A DNA stretch of 6,834 bases from Actinomycetota bacterium. GTDB taxonomy: Bacteria > Actinomycetota > Thermoleophilia > Solirubrobacterales > Solirubrobacteraceae. How positions within the stretch are numbered: position 1 is the first letter of the stretch; every line of letters begins with the position of its first letter. A program made the translations under genes and the position numbers. Location: positions 1 to 6,834 of the forward strand of contig JAHWJE010000084.1 of the NCBI GenBank assembly GCA_019348575.1. Reading direction: 5' to 3'. A model generated the notes under the pieces. The model searched no databases. It saw only the letters and a program-made list of their open reading frames with translations, and was not told where the DNA came from. This document shows positions 1-5,606 of the stretch, piece by piece.

Positions 1-188
1 CGGCCGAGCGCCGCATGCGAGGAGCCGTGCCCGGCCTTGGCGGCGCGAGCGTTGGCAGCCGAAGCGGGCGTGGCGGCCGGCGCAGCCGTCGCCAGAACAG
101 CCGCGGCGAACACCGGGACGAGCGCGCGGATCCAGCCGCACACGACCGGCGACCCTCGGTTGCCGTCCATGGGCGGATCAGATCTCAC
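1..188 (-). CDS. N-terminus of a secreted protein of unknown function (cut by window edge)
   Basis: Reading leftward from 188 there is an open frame that runs off the window start with no stop. Two starts fit: GTG at 188-186, with AGGA at 196-193 only 4 nt upstream, and ATG at 170-168, six codons later and without a visible ribosome binding site. An in-frame TAG lies two codons above the GTG. The protein begins with a short arginine-containing stretch, then a hydrophobic core (LVPVFAAAVLATAAPAA) and a small-residue ATPASA site before AN. This is a classic Sec signal peptide with probable cleavage after ASA, so the product is exported. The visible mature part is Ala/Gly/His/Ser-rich, linker-like, and shows no known domain. 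It lies 108 bp downstream of cobF on the same strand, but nothing links it to cobalamin. The function cannot be told from about 60 residues. That this is a real gene is fairly likely; the choice of start is uncertain. Confidence 0.6.
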   Translation of the reverse strand, partial: MRSDPPMDGNRGSPVVCGWIRALVPVFAAAVLATAAPAATPASAANARAAKAGHGSSHAALG

Positions 189-296
189 GATGTCCTAACG
201 CTGCGATGTGCGGGAGCAGGATCGCAATCGTCGCCGTTCGCGCGTCCGAGGCGAAGGGCTGTGGACGAACGTCTTACGCGCGGGTTGTCGTCGCGG

Positions 297-1067
297 TCAC
301 CGCATCGGCGAGCGCCTGCGCAGCAGGTAGGTGTCCATGATCCAGCCCTTGCGCTCGCGCGCCTGCGACCGCGCGCGCTCGATCTCGCCGGCGACCTCGT
401 CGAGGCCGCCCGCGATCAGGATCTCGTCGGGGGTGCCGAGATAGGCGCCCCAGTAGATGTCGATCTGCTCGCCGCGCAGCGCGAGGAACGAGCAGTGCGC
501 GTCGAGCATGACGACGACGTCCGGCGCGTTCTGCGGGAAGCCCTCGCGCGCCAGGCGCCGGCCCGTCGTGATGTGGACCGCCTCGCCGACGCGGTTCAGG
601 GCGATCGCGTGGCGCGCGCAGAGCGCGGCCACGGCGCTCACGCCGGGAATGACCTCGAGGCCGAACCGGACGCGGCCCGCCGCGCGGATCGCGTCGACGA
701 TGGTGAGCGTCGAGTCATACAGCGACGGGTCGCCCCAGACGAGGATCGCGCCGACGCCGTCCTCGTCGAGCTCCTCGGCGATCAGGCGCTCCCAGATCGC
801 GGCGCGCGCCCGGCGCCAGTCGTCGACGGCAGAGGCATACGCCGCGGCGGTCCGGTCGCGCTCGGGGTCGCGAACGGACACGATCCGGTAGGACTGCTCT
901 GCGATGAAGCGCTCGCACACCTCGCGGCGCAGGGCGACGAGCTCGTCCTTCTCCTCGCCCTTCTGCATGACGAAGAACACGTCCACCTCGTTGAGCGCGC
1001 CGATCGCCTGCTGCGTGACGTATTCCGGGTCGCCCGCGCCGATGCCGATGAGCAGCATCCGCCTCAT
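297..1067 (-). CDS. cobF: Precorrin-6A synthase (deacetylating), CobF
   Basis: This is a cytoplasmic SAM-dependent methyltransferase of the aerobic cobalamin pathway. It methylates C-1 of precorrin-5 and releases the extruded acetyl as acetate, giving precorrin-6A. The 256-residue protein has normal family length. It opens with the tetrapyrrole methylase signature IGIGAGDPEYVT (7-18), followed by the CobF-type FFVMQKGEEKDEL (31-43), RREVCERFI (47-55), the SAM-pocket WGDPSLYDST (111-120) and VIPGVSAVAALCARH (139-153). Start: ATG at 1067 gives the usual compact N-terminus, and Met4 (ATG at 1058) is an alternative. Neither has a clear Shine-Dalgarno sequence. The start lies only 17 nt from the divergent cobK start. 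On the minus strand cobF follows cobIJ, but the intervening 754 bp carry cobK in antisense, so cobF needs either its own promoter inside cobK or read-through from cobGHIJ. The product of cobF is the substrate of CobK. Family identification is very secure. Confidence 0.95.
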   Translation of the reverse strand: MRRMLLIGIGAGDPEYVTQQAIGALNEVDVFFVMQKGEEKDELVALRREVCERFIAEQSYRIVSVRDPERDRTAAAYASAVDDWRRARAAIWERLIAEELDEDGVGAILVWGDPSLYDSTLTIVDAIRAAGRVRFGLEVIPGVSAVAALCARHAIALNRVGEAVHITTGRRLAREGFPQNAPDVVVMLDAHCSFLALRGEQIDIYWGAYLGTPDEILIAGGLDEVAGEIERARSQARERKGWIMDTYLLRRRSPMR

Positions 1068-1071
1068 CGGC

Positions 1072-1076
1072 GGGAG
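1072..1076 (+). promoter_or_regulatory. Ribosome binding site of cobK in the 17-bp divergent spacer
   Basis: GGGAG lies 8 nt upstream of the cobK ATG, inside the 1068-1084 gap that separates the cobF and cobK start codons. It supports ATG 1085 as the start. The gap is too short to hold a promoter for either gene, so any cobK promoter must lie within the cobF coding sequence and any local cobF promoter within cobK. Confidence 0.6.
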
Positions 1077-1084
1077 CTGAGGCG

Positions 1085-1855
1085 ATGCCGACCGTGCTCG
1101 TGCTCGGGGGGACCGGCGAGGCGCGCGCGATCGCCGCCGCGCTCGACGTCGTGCCGGGCGTGCGGGTGATCTCCACGCTGGCGGGCCGGATCGCCGATCC
1201 GCGCCTGCCGGCGGGCGAGCTGCGCGTCGGCGGCTTCGGCGGTCCCGACGGGCTGGCGGCGTACATCGAGACGAACGCCGTCGACGCCGTCGTCGACGCC
1301 ACGCACCCGTTCGCCGAGCGGATGTCGTGGTCGGCGTTCGAGGCCTGCTCGCAGACCGCCACGAAGCTGCTGCGCCTGCAGCGTCCGCCGTTCGCGCGCG
1401 ACCCCGCGATCGACTGGCGCGAGGCGCGCTCGCTGGAGGAGGCCGCCGGGCTGCTGCCGCACGCCGGGCGGCGCGTCTTTCTCACGACCGGTCGCCAGGG
1501 GCTCGCGGCGTTCGCCCGCGTGACCGAGGCGTTCTTCCTGATCCGCTGCGTCGACCCGCCCGATCCCGCGGCGCTGCCGCCCGACCGCGCGGTGCTGCTC
1601 GGCCGCGGCCCGTTCACGCTCGAGGGCGAGCTGGCGCTGATCGACGGCCACGCGCTCGACGTGCTGATCACGAAGGACTCCGGCGGCGAGATGACGCAGG
1701 CCAAGCTCGCCGCCGCGCGCCGGCGCGGGCTTCCCGTGATCGTCGTCGCGCGCCCGCCGCGCCCCGAGGCGCAGACCGTGCAGACCGTGCAGGAGGCGCT
1801 CGCCTGGCTCGGCGAGCACGTTCACGAGCGGTGGCTGCGCGGTGACGAGGGGTAG
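1085..1855 (+). CDS. cobK: Precorrin-6A reductase, CobK
   Basis: This enzyme reduces precorrin-6A to precorrin-6B with NADPH, directly after CobF in the aerobic corrin pathway. The 256-residue protein has the family length and motifs: N-terminal nucleotide-binding LGGTGEAR (7-14), TLAGR (31-35), GGFGG (49-53), DATHPFA (71-77), LRLQRPPF (96-103), TTGRQGL (134-140), RGPF (174-177) and the C-terminal ITKDSGG (195-201). The start is ATG 1085, with GGGAG 8 nt upstream. It is the only cob gene in the window on the plus strand. Its start is 17 nt from the divergent cobF start, and its last 34 nt overlap the end of cobIJ tail to tail. A perfect 9-bp tandem repeat near the end gives QTVQTVQ (230-236), which is in frame and harmless. 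From memory, cobK also points toward cobIJ in Mycobacterium tuberculosis, where cobM and cobL follow it; those two are absent here. Identification is very secure. Confidence 0.95.
   Translation: MPTVLVLGGTGEARAIAAALDVVPGVRVISTLAGRIADPRLPAGELRVGGFGGPDGLAAYIETNAVDAVVDATHPFAERMSWSAFEACSQTATKLLRLQRPPFARDPAIDWREARSLEEAAGLLPHAGRRVFLTTGRQGLAAFARVTEAFFLIRCVDPPDPAALPPDRAVLLGRGPFTLEGELALIDGHALDVLITKDSGGEMTQAKLAAARRRGLPVIVVARPPRPEAQTVQTVQEALAWLGEHVHERWLRGDEG
1772..1789 (+). repeat. 9-bp perfect tandem duplication inside cobK
   Basis: CAGACCGTG occurs twice in direct succession, followed by a further CAG, and encodes QTVQTVQ near the CobK C-terminus. It keeps the frame. It looks like a slippage duplication in a surface helix and is probably of no functional weight. 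Confidence 0.9.
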
Positions 1856-3369
1856 CTGCGCGGCGTGTAGACGAGCGCGCGGCCCCCGGCGCCGCCGATG
1901 ACGCGCGTCGTCGTCGAGCCGATCACGAGCAGGGTGCGCATGTCGACCTGCGCGGCGTCGAAGCCGCCGAGCGTCGAGACCGAGACCGACTCGCCCGCCC
2001 CGCCGACGTCGCGCGCCACCACGACCGGGCAGTCGCGCGCGCGATGGCGCAGCAGCACGTCGCGCGCGCGCTCGAGCTGCTCGCGGCGCGTGCGCGACGC
2101 CGGGTTGTACAGCGCCAGCGCCAGGTCGGCCGCGCCCGCGGCGTCGAGCCGGCGCTCGACGACCTCCCACGGCTTGCGCTGGTCCGACAGCGAGATCACC
2201 GCGAAGTCGTGCCCGAGCGGCGCGCCGACGCGCGCGGCGGCGGCGTGCATCGCCGACAGGCCCGGCACGACGCGCAGGTCGACGTTCGCGAACTGCCCGT
2301 TGCCGGCCTCGAGCGCCTCGAGGACCGCGGTCGCCATCGCGAAGATGCCGGGATCGCCCGACGAGACGACGGCAACCGATGATCCGGCCGCGGCGAGCTT
2401 CAGCGCGTGTCGCGCGCGGTCCAGCTCGACGCGGTTGTCGCTCGCGTGACGGCGCTGGCCCGCGCGCTCCGGCACGCGATCGAGATAGGGGCCGTAGCCC
2501 ACGAGCTCGTCGGCGCCCGCCAGCGCCGCGCTCGCCTCGGGCGTCAGCCAGTCCGGGCCGGCGGGACCGAGCCCGACGACCGCGAGCGTGCCGCGCGCCG
2601 TCGCGCCGTCCGCGGTGCCCACGGCGGGCGCGGGCGCGGGTGCGCTGCGCGCCGTCGGTACGAGCACGAGCGACATGTACGGCACCTCGCCGGCCACCTC
2701 GTCCAGCGCGGCGACGCGCTCGTCCTCGTGCGAGGCCCGCTCGACGTACACGCCGCGCTCGCCGACGCCGGCGAGCGCCGCCGCCTCGCGCACCCCGTCG
2801 AAAAGCCGCCCGAGCTTCATCACGACCGCCGCGTCGGCGTCGCGCAGGTGCTCGGCGAGCGCGCCGGGCGCCAGCGTGCCGGGCGCGACCACGAGCACGT
2901 CGTCGCGCTTGGCAAGCGGCGTGCCGGCGGCCGCGGCGGCGGCGCTGAACGCCGTGACGCCGGGCACGACCTGGGTCCGATACGAACCCGCGAGCCGCTC
3001 GTGCAGGTAGATGTAGGAGCCGTAGAAGAACGGGTCGCCCTCGCAGAGCACGGCCACGTCGAGACCGGCGTCGAGCATCGCGGCGATCCGCTCGGCGCAG
3101 TCGTCGTAGAACTCGCGCAGCGCGCCCTCGTAGCCCTGCGCGTGGTCGGTCTCGCCCGTCGTGACCGGGTAGACGAGCGCGAGCTCCTGGCAGCCGGCCG
3201 GGATCCATGGCGCCGCCGCGCGCCGCGCGATCGAGCTGCCCACCCGCTTCTCCGGATAGGCGACGACGTCGCAGCCGCCGACGATCCGCTGCGCCTTGAG
3301 CGTCACGAGCTCCGGGTCGCCGGGGCCGACGCCGACGCCGAACAGCCGCCCCCGTGAAGCGCCGGTCAT
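1822..3369 (-). CDS. cobIJ: CobIJ fusion: precorrin-2 C20-methyltransferase / precorrin-3B C17-methyltransferase
   Basis: This is a 515-residue natural fusion of two SAM-dependent tetrapyrrole methylases, a form common in actinobacteria. The CobI half (about 8-238) methylates C-20 of precorrin-2 to precorrin-3A. Its marks are GVGPGDPELVTLKA (13-26), CEGDPFFYGSY (109-119), VPGVTAFSAAAA (135-146) and VMKLGR (183-188). An Ala/Pro-rich linker covers about 240-259. The CobJ half (about 260-507) contracts the ring and methylates C-17 of precorrin-3B to give precorrin-4. Its marks are VVGLGPAGPDWLTPEA (264-279), GYGPYL (291-296), SSGDPGIFAMA (336-346), VPGLSAMHAAAARVGAPLG (368-386), YNPAS (421-425) and the closing TPRSY (502-506). 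The start ATG at 3369 overlaps the cobH stop as ATGA and has an AGGTGG site 4 nt upstream, so translation is probably coupled to cobH. CobG, encoded upstream, supplies the intermediate between the two halves. The last 34 nt overlap the end of cobK in antisense. Both halves keep their methylase signatures; nothing suggests decay. Confidence 0.95.
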   Translation of the reverse strand: MTGASRGRLFGVGVGPGDPELVTLKAQRIVGGCDVVAYPEKRVGSSIARRAAAPWIPAGCQELALVYPVTTGETDHAQGYEGALREFYDDCAERIAAMLDAGLDVAVLCEGDPFFYGSYIYLHERLAGSYRTQVVPGVTAFSAAAAAAGTPLAKRDDVLVVAPGTLAPGALAEHLRDADAAVVMKLGRLFDGVREAAALAGVGERGVYVERASHEDERVAALDEVAGEVPYMSLVLVPTARSAPAPAPAVGTADGATARGTLAVVGLGPAGPDWLTPEASAALAGADELVGYGPYLDRVPERAGQRRHASDNRVELDRARHALKLAAAGSSVAVVSSGDPGIFAMATAVLEALEAGNGQFANVDLRVVPGLSAMHAAAARVGAPLGHDFAVISLSDQRKPWEVVERRLDAAGAADLALALYNPASRTRREQLERARDVLLRHRARDCPVVVARDVGGAGESVSVSTLGGFDAAQVDMRTLLVIGSTTTRVIGGAGGRALVYTPRSYPSSPRSHRS

Positions 3370-3998
3370 TCCGCCACCTGCGCGAGCGCGTTGACGGCGG
3401 CCGCGGCGATCGCGCTTCCGCCGCGCCGGCCGTGCACCACGATGTACTCCAGGCCGGCGTCGTTCGCCGCGAGCGCGACCTTCGACTCGGCCGCGCCGAC
3501 GAAGCCGACCGGCACGCCGACGACCGCCGCCGGCCGCCCGGCAGGCTCGTCCTGGGCGAGCATCTCGAGCAGCCGGAACAGCGCGGTCGGTGCGTTGCCG
3601 ACGACGACGAGCGCGCCCTGCAGCCGATCGCGCCAGTGCTCGAGCGCGGCCGCGCTACGGGTGGTCCTCAATGCGCGCGCGAGCTCGACGATGCCGGGCG
3701 CGCCGAGCGTGCAGACGACCTCGTTGTCGGCGGGAAGCCGTGCCCGCGTGACGCCGGCGGCGACCATCGCCGTGTCGCACAGGATCGGCGCGCCGCTGCG
3801 CAGCGCGCCCTCGGCGGCGGCGCCGAAGCCCGGGGAGAACTCGAGGTCCGCCACGAGGTCGACCATCCCGCAGGCGTGGATCATCCGCACCGCCACGCGC
3901 TCGAGCACCGCGTCGAGGCCGGCGAGATCGGCTTCCGCGCGGATCGTGTCGAACGACCGGCGGTAGATCTCGGCGCCGTCGCGCTCGTAGACGATCAA
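3366..3998 (-). CDS. cobH: Precorrin-8X methylmutase, CobH (TTG start)
   Basis: This enzyme moves the C-11 methyl group of precorrin-8X to C-12, giving hydrogenobyrinic acid, the last ring-forming step of the aerobic pathway. The 210-residue length is typical. Motifs are the conserved SFDTIRAEADL (15-25), catalytic His41 in RMIHACG (38-44), equivalent to His43 of the Pseudomonas denitrificans enzyme as I recall it, then GNAPTALF (134-141), GVPVGFVGAAESK (161-173) and GRRGGSAIAAAA (190-201). The frame stays open far upstream into cobG, but homology begins at residue 1 here. TTG at 3998 is the only plausible start: GGAGG lies 4 nt before it, and it overlaps the cobG stop as TTGA. The preceding codon is GTT and no ATG or GTG fits. 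The stop overlaps the cobIJ start as ATGA. It is therefore the middle gene of a coupled cobG-cobH-cobIJ operon. CobL, which makes its substrate, is not in the window. Confidence 0.94.
   Translation of the reverse strand: MIVYERDGAEIYRRSFDTIRAEADLAGLDAVLERVAVRMIHACGMVDLVADLEFSPGFGAAAEGALRSGAPILCDTAMVAAGVTRARLPADNEVVCTLGAPGIVELARALRTTRSAAALEHWRDRLQGALVVVGNAPTALFRLLEMLAQDEPAGRPAAVVGVPVGFVGAAESKVALAANDAGLEYIVVHGRRGGSAIAAAAVNALAQVAE
3374..3379 (-). promoter_or_regulatory. Ribosome binding site of cobIJ within cobH
   Basis: AGGTGG on the minus strand ends 4 nt before the cobIJ ATG and lies within the last codons of cobH. With the ATGA overlap it fits translational coupling. Confidence 0.45.
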
Positions 3999-5206
3999 AA
4001 CGCCTCCGCGAGCACGCGCGAGGCGGCCTGCAGCGACGGGACGTGCGACGTCCGCGCGTCGAAGCGCACCTCGACGTCGCCGGCATCGCGCACGGCGACC
4101 GCCACCGGCGTGCCGGAAATCTCCCCGCAGCGCCGCTCGCATGCCGCCCAGTGCTCCGGCGGGTCGGTCGCCGCGCGCACCTGCGCGCGCAGCGTCGCGG
4201 CGGCGCGCACGTCGCCAAGCGCGCGGCGGCAGCCGGCGGTCCCGGCGCAGGCGGTGAGCCCGACCCAGCCCGAGGCGGGGTCCATCACGAGCTCCGCCGC
4301 GGCCAGCACCTCGCGCGTCGTGCCGACCGCGCCCGGCTCGAGATCGACGAGCGTCACGGTACGCCGCGTCGAGACCCGCACGTCGCCGCCGGTGGCCGCG
4401 AGCACGCGCAGCAGCGACGGCCACAGCTGACCGAGCGGCGCGAGCGCCGTGAGCGCGAAGCGCCCGTCGCGCTGCTCGATCAGGCCGGGGCCGAAGCCCC
4501 GCGTCCGCGCGGCGCGCGTGACCGGCGCAAGCGTCATCCCGAGGATCGCGGCGATCTTCGCGGGACCGCCCGGCGTCTCCGACAGCCGCCAGGCGTCGCC
4601 GCGCAGGGCGACGAACGCCTCCGCCGCGCCCACGGCGACGCCGACCGCGGTCCTGGCGTCGCCCTCGAACTCGACCGGCCGGCCGTCGAGCGCGACGCCG
4701 AAGCGCCCGCCGCCACGGGCGGCGATCGTGACGTCGGGGCCGACCTCGCGGCCCGCGCCGCTGCCGTCGTCGACGAGAAAGCAGAAGCGGCGCGGCAGAT
4801 CGCGCAGCCGATGACCGTCGATGACCTGCGCGTCGAGCAGCGTCACGACATCGTCGACATCGTCGAGCGCGTCGGGCGCGCGACCCGCGAGCGGGCTCGC
4901 CAGGACGTTGCGGACGCGGTCATGGGCCTGCGACGGAAGCAGCCCGGCGACCTCCAGCCGCGGTGCGAGCACGTCAGCGGCGTTCGGCGCCAGGCCGCGC
5001 AGCTGGACGTTCGCGCGCGCGGTCAGGTCGACGAGGCCGTTGCCGAGCTCCTCGGAAAGCGCTGCAAGCGCCAGCAGCGCCACGGAGGCGAGCCGGCCGC
5101 CGGGAACCCGCACGCGTGCGAGCCACCCGTCGGCAGCCTCGTGCAGGACGAGGATGCCCGGGCAGCGGTCCTGGCGCGTGCGCTGATCGGGCGCGGTCGA
5201 CGTCAC
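3995..5206 (-). CDS. cobG: Precorrin-3B synthase, CobG (nitrite/sulfite reductase family)
   Basis: CobG is the O2-using monooxygenase that converts precorrin-3A to precorrin-3B and so defines the aerobic route. It belongs to the nitrite/sulfite reductase fold and carries an Fe-S cluster. Starting at GTG 5206 the protein has 403 residues. Family marks are DRCPGILVLHEA (13-24), ARVRVPGGRL (30-39), LTARANVQLRGL (61-72), VRNVLASPLAGR (98-109) and LPRRFCFLVDDG (137-148). The C-terminal cluster ligands are intact: Cys320 and Cys326 (CX5C), then Cys356 and Cys360 (CX3C). An upstream ATG at 5428 stays in frame, but its 74 extra residues are unlike CobG and would run across the divergent gene at 5280, so I reject it. 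GTG 5206 has no Shine-Dalgarno sequence but has TAGATT 7 nt upstream, which suggests a leaderless mRNA. It is the first gene of the cobG-cobH-cobIJ operon and ends in a TTGA overlap with cobH. The family is secure; the exact start is fairly likely. Confidence 0.93.
   Translation of the reverse strand: MTSTAPDQRTRQDRCPGILVLHEAADGWLARVRVPGGRLASVALLALAALSEELGNGLVDLTARANVQLRGLAPNAADVLAPRLEVAGLLPSQAHDRVRNVLASPLAGRAPDALDDVDDVVTLLDAQVIDGHRLRDLPRRFCFLVDDGSGAGREVGPDVTIAARGGGRFGVALDGRPVEFEGDARTAVGVAVGAAEAFVALRGDAWRLSETPGGPAKIAAILGMTLAPVTRAARTRGFGPGLIEQRDGRFALTALAPLGQLWPSLLRVLAATGGDVRVSTRRTVTLVDLEPGAVGTTREVLAAAELVMDPASGWVGLTACAGTAGCRRALGDVRAAATLRAQVRAATDPPEHWAACERRCGEISGTPVAVAVRDAGDVEVRFDARTSHVPSLQAASRVLAEAF
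4003..4007 (-). promoter_or_regulatory. Ribosome binding site that fixes the cobH TTG start
   Basis: GGAGG on the minus strand lies 4 nt upstream of the TTG at 3998 and inside the last codons of cobG. It is the strongest Shine-Dalgarno sequence in the cluster. Together with the TTGA overlap it supports a non-ATG start and reinitiation after cobG. Confidence 0.65.
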
Positions 5207-5219
5207 GCCCGGGAATCTA
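5207..5219 (-). promoter_or_regulatory. Candidate -10 element for a leaderless cobGHIJ transcript
   Basis: TAGATT (5219-5214 on the minus strand, 4 of 6 consensus bases, TANNNT type) ends exactly 7 nt before the cobG GTG. This places the expected transcription start on or next to the start codon. No Shine-Dalgarno sequence and no recognisable -35 hexamer are present. Actinobacteria commonly use such leaderless promoters. No B12-box or riboswitch-sized leader fits in this spacer. Confidence 0.3.
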
Positions 5220-5266
5220 GTCGGTCTTCGCCGCGCCAGCCGGGCGCGTACCACCCGCCCGACAGC

Positions 5267-5279
5267 TACCGTTGCTCGG
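5267..5279 (+). promoter_or_regulatory. Candidate -10 element for the divergent membrane-protein gene
   Basis: TACCGT (TANNNT type, 5267-5272) ends exactly 7 nt before the ATG at 5280, mirroring the spacing seen on the cobG side. There is no Shine-Dalgarno sequence before the ATG and no clear -35, so leaderless transcription is the simplest reading. The match is short and may be chance. Confidence 0.25.
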
Positions 5280-5606
5280 ATGACCTGGCCCGTCGCCTCC
5301 GGCTCGCTCCTACTCGGCTTCGCCGTCGCGCAGGCGACCGGGATCCGCCCCCTCGGCGCGATCGTGCTGATCGCCGGCTGCGGGTGGTGCGCACTGCGCT
5401 GGCTGCGCGCCGTCGGCCCGGCGCGCACCGCCGTGCTCGTCGCCGTCTACGTCGGCGCCTTCGTGCTGTCGCACGTCATCGCCGACAGCCTCGGCGCCTG
5501 GCCGTCGGTACTGCTCGCGGCCGCGGTCGCCGGGATCGCGGCCTACGTGCTCGCCGACGGCGCGACCGGCCGCGGCGGCGTCAGTCCTGCCCGCGCTCGA
5601 CCTTGA
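5280..5606 (+). CDS. Small membrane protein, probably four transmembrane helices, function unknown
   Basis: This is a 108-residue hydrophobic protein that I cannot assign to a named family. Four likely membrane segments are visible at about 6-22, 26-42, 49-68 and 73-92, separated by short turns. A charged turn RWLRAVGPAR (40-49) joins helices 2 and 3. The loop after helix 3 contains SHVIADSLGAWPS (64-76), whose polar and aromatic residues next to a helix end look like a conserved motif. The basic tail (RGGVSPARARP) probably faces the cytoplasm. The start ATG 5280 has no Shine-Dalgarno sequence but has a -10-like TACCGT 7 nt upstream. The gene diverges from cobG across 73 bp, and its 3' end overlaps the 3' end of the P19-like gene by 26 nt. 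A role in cobalt or cobalamin transport is conceivable from position alone, but no transporter motif supports it. The continuous hydrophobic pattern argues for a real gene. Confidence 0.65.
   Translation: MTWPVASGSLLLGFAVAQATGIRPLGAIVLIAGCGWCALRWLRAVGPARTAVLVAVYVGAFVLSHVIADSLGAWPSVLLAAAVAGIAAYVLADGATGRGGVSPARARP

Noticed and set aside
202..226. Inverted repeat TGCGAT/ATCGCA in the gap between cobF and the secreted-protein gene
   Set aside because: A 6-bp stem with a 13-nt loop and no T tract is within chance for this DNA. I could not call it an operator or terminator. I saw no B12 box or clear promoter in 189-296.
15..1169. Long plus-strand frame of 384 codons across the secreted-protein start and cobF
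   Set aside because: It is Arg/Ala-rich with no domain and lies antisense to cobF, whose motifs are unmistakable. It is a GC-rich shadow.
1064..3208. 714-codon minus-strand frame over cobIJ and antisense to cobK
   Set aside because: The translation is low-complexity Arg/Gly/Ala sequence in a frame different from cobIJ. CobIJ and CobK explain the DNA fully.
3999..4424. N-terminal extension of CobH to the ATG at 4424
   Set aside because: The added residues are the cobG shadow in another frame. CobH homology starts at the TTG at 3998 behind a strong ribosome binding site.
5207..5428. N-terminal extension of CobG to the ATG at 5428
   Set aside because: The 74 added residues do not resemble CobG and would overlap the divergent membrane gene and its upstream region. 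GTG 5206 fits the family start.
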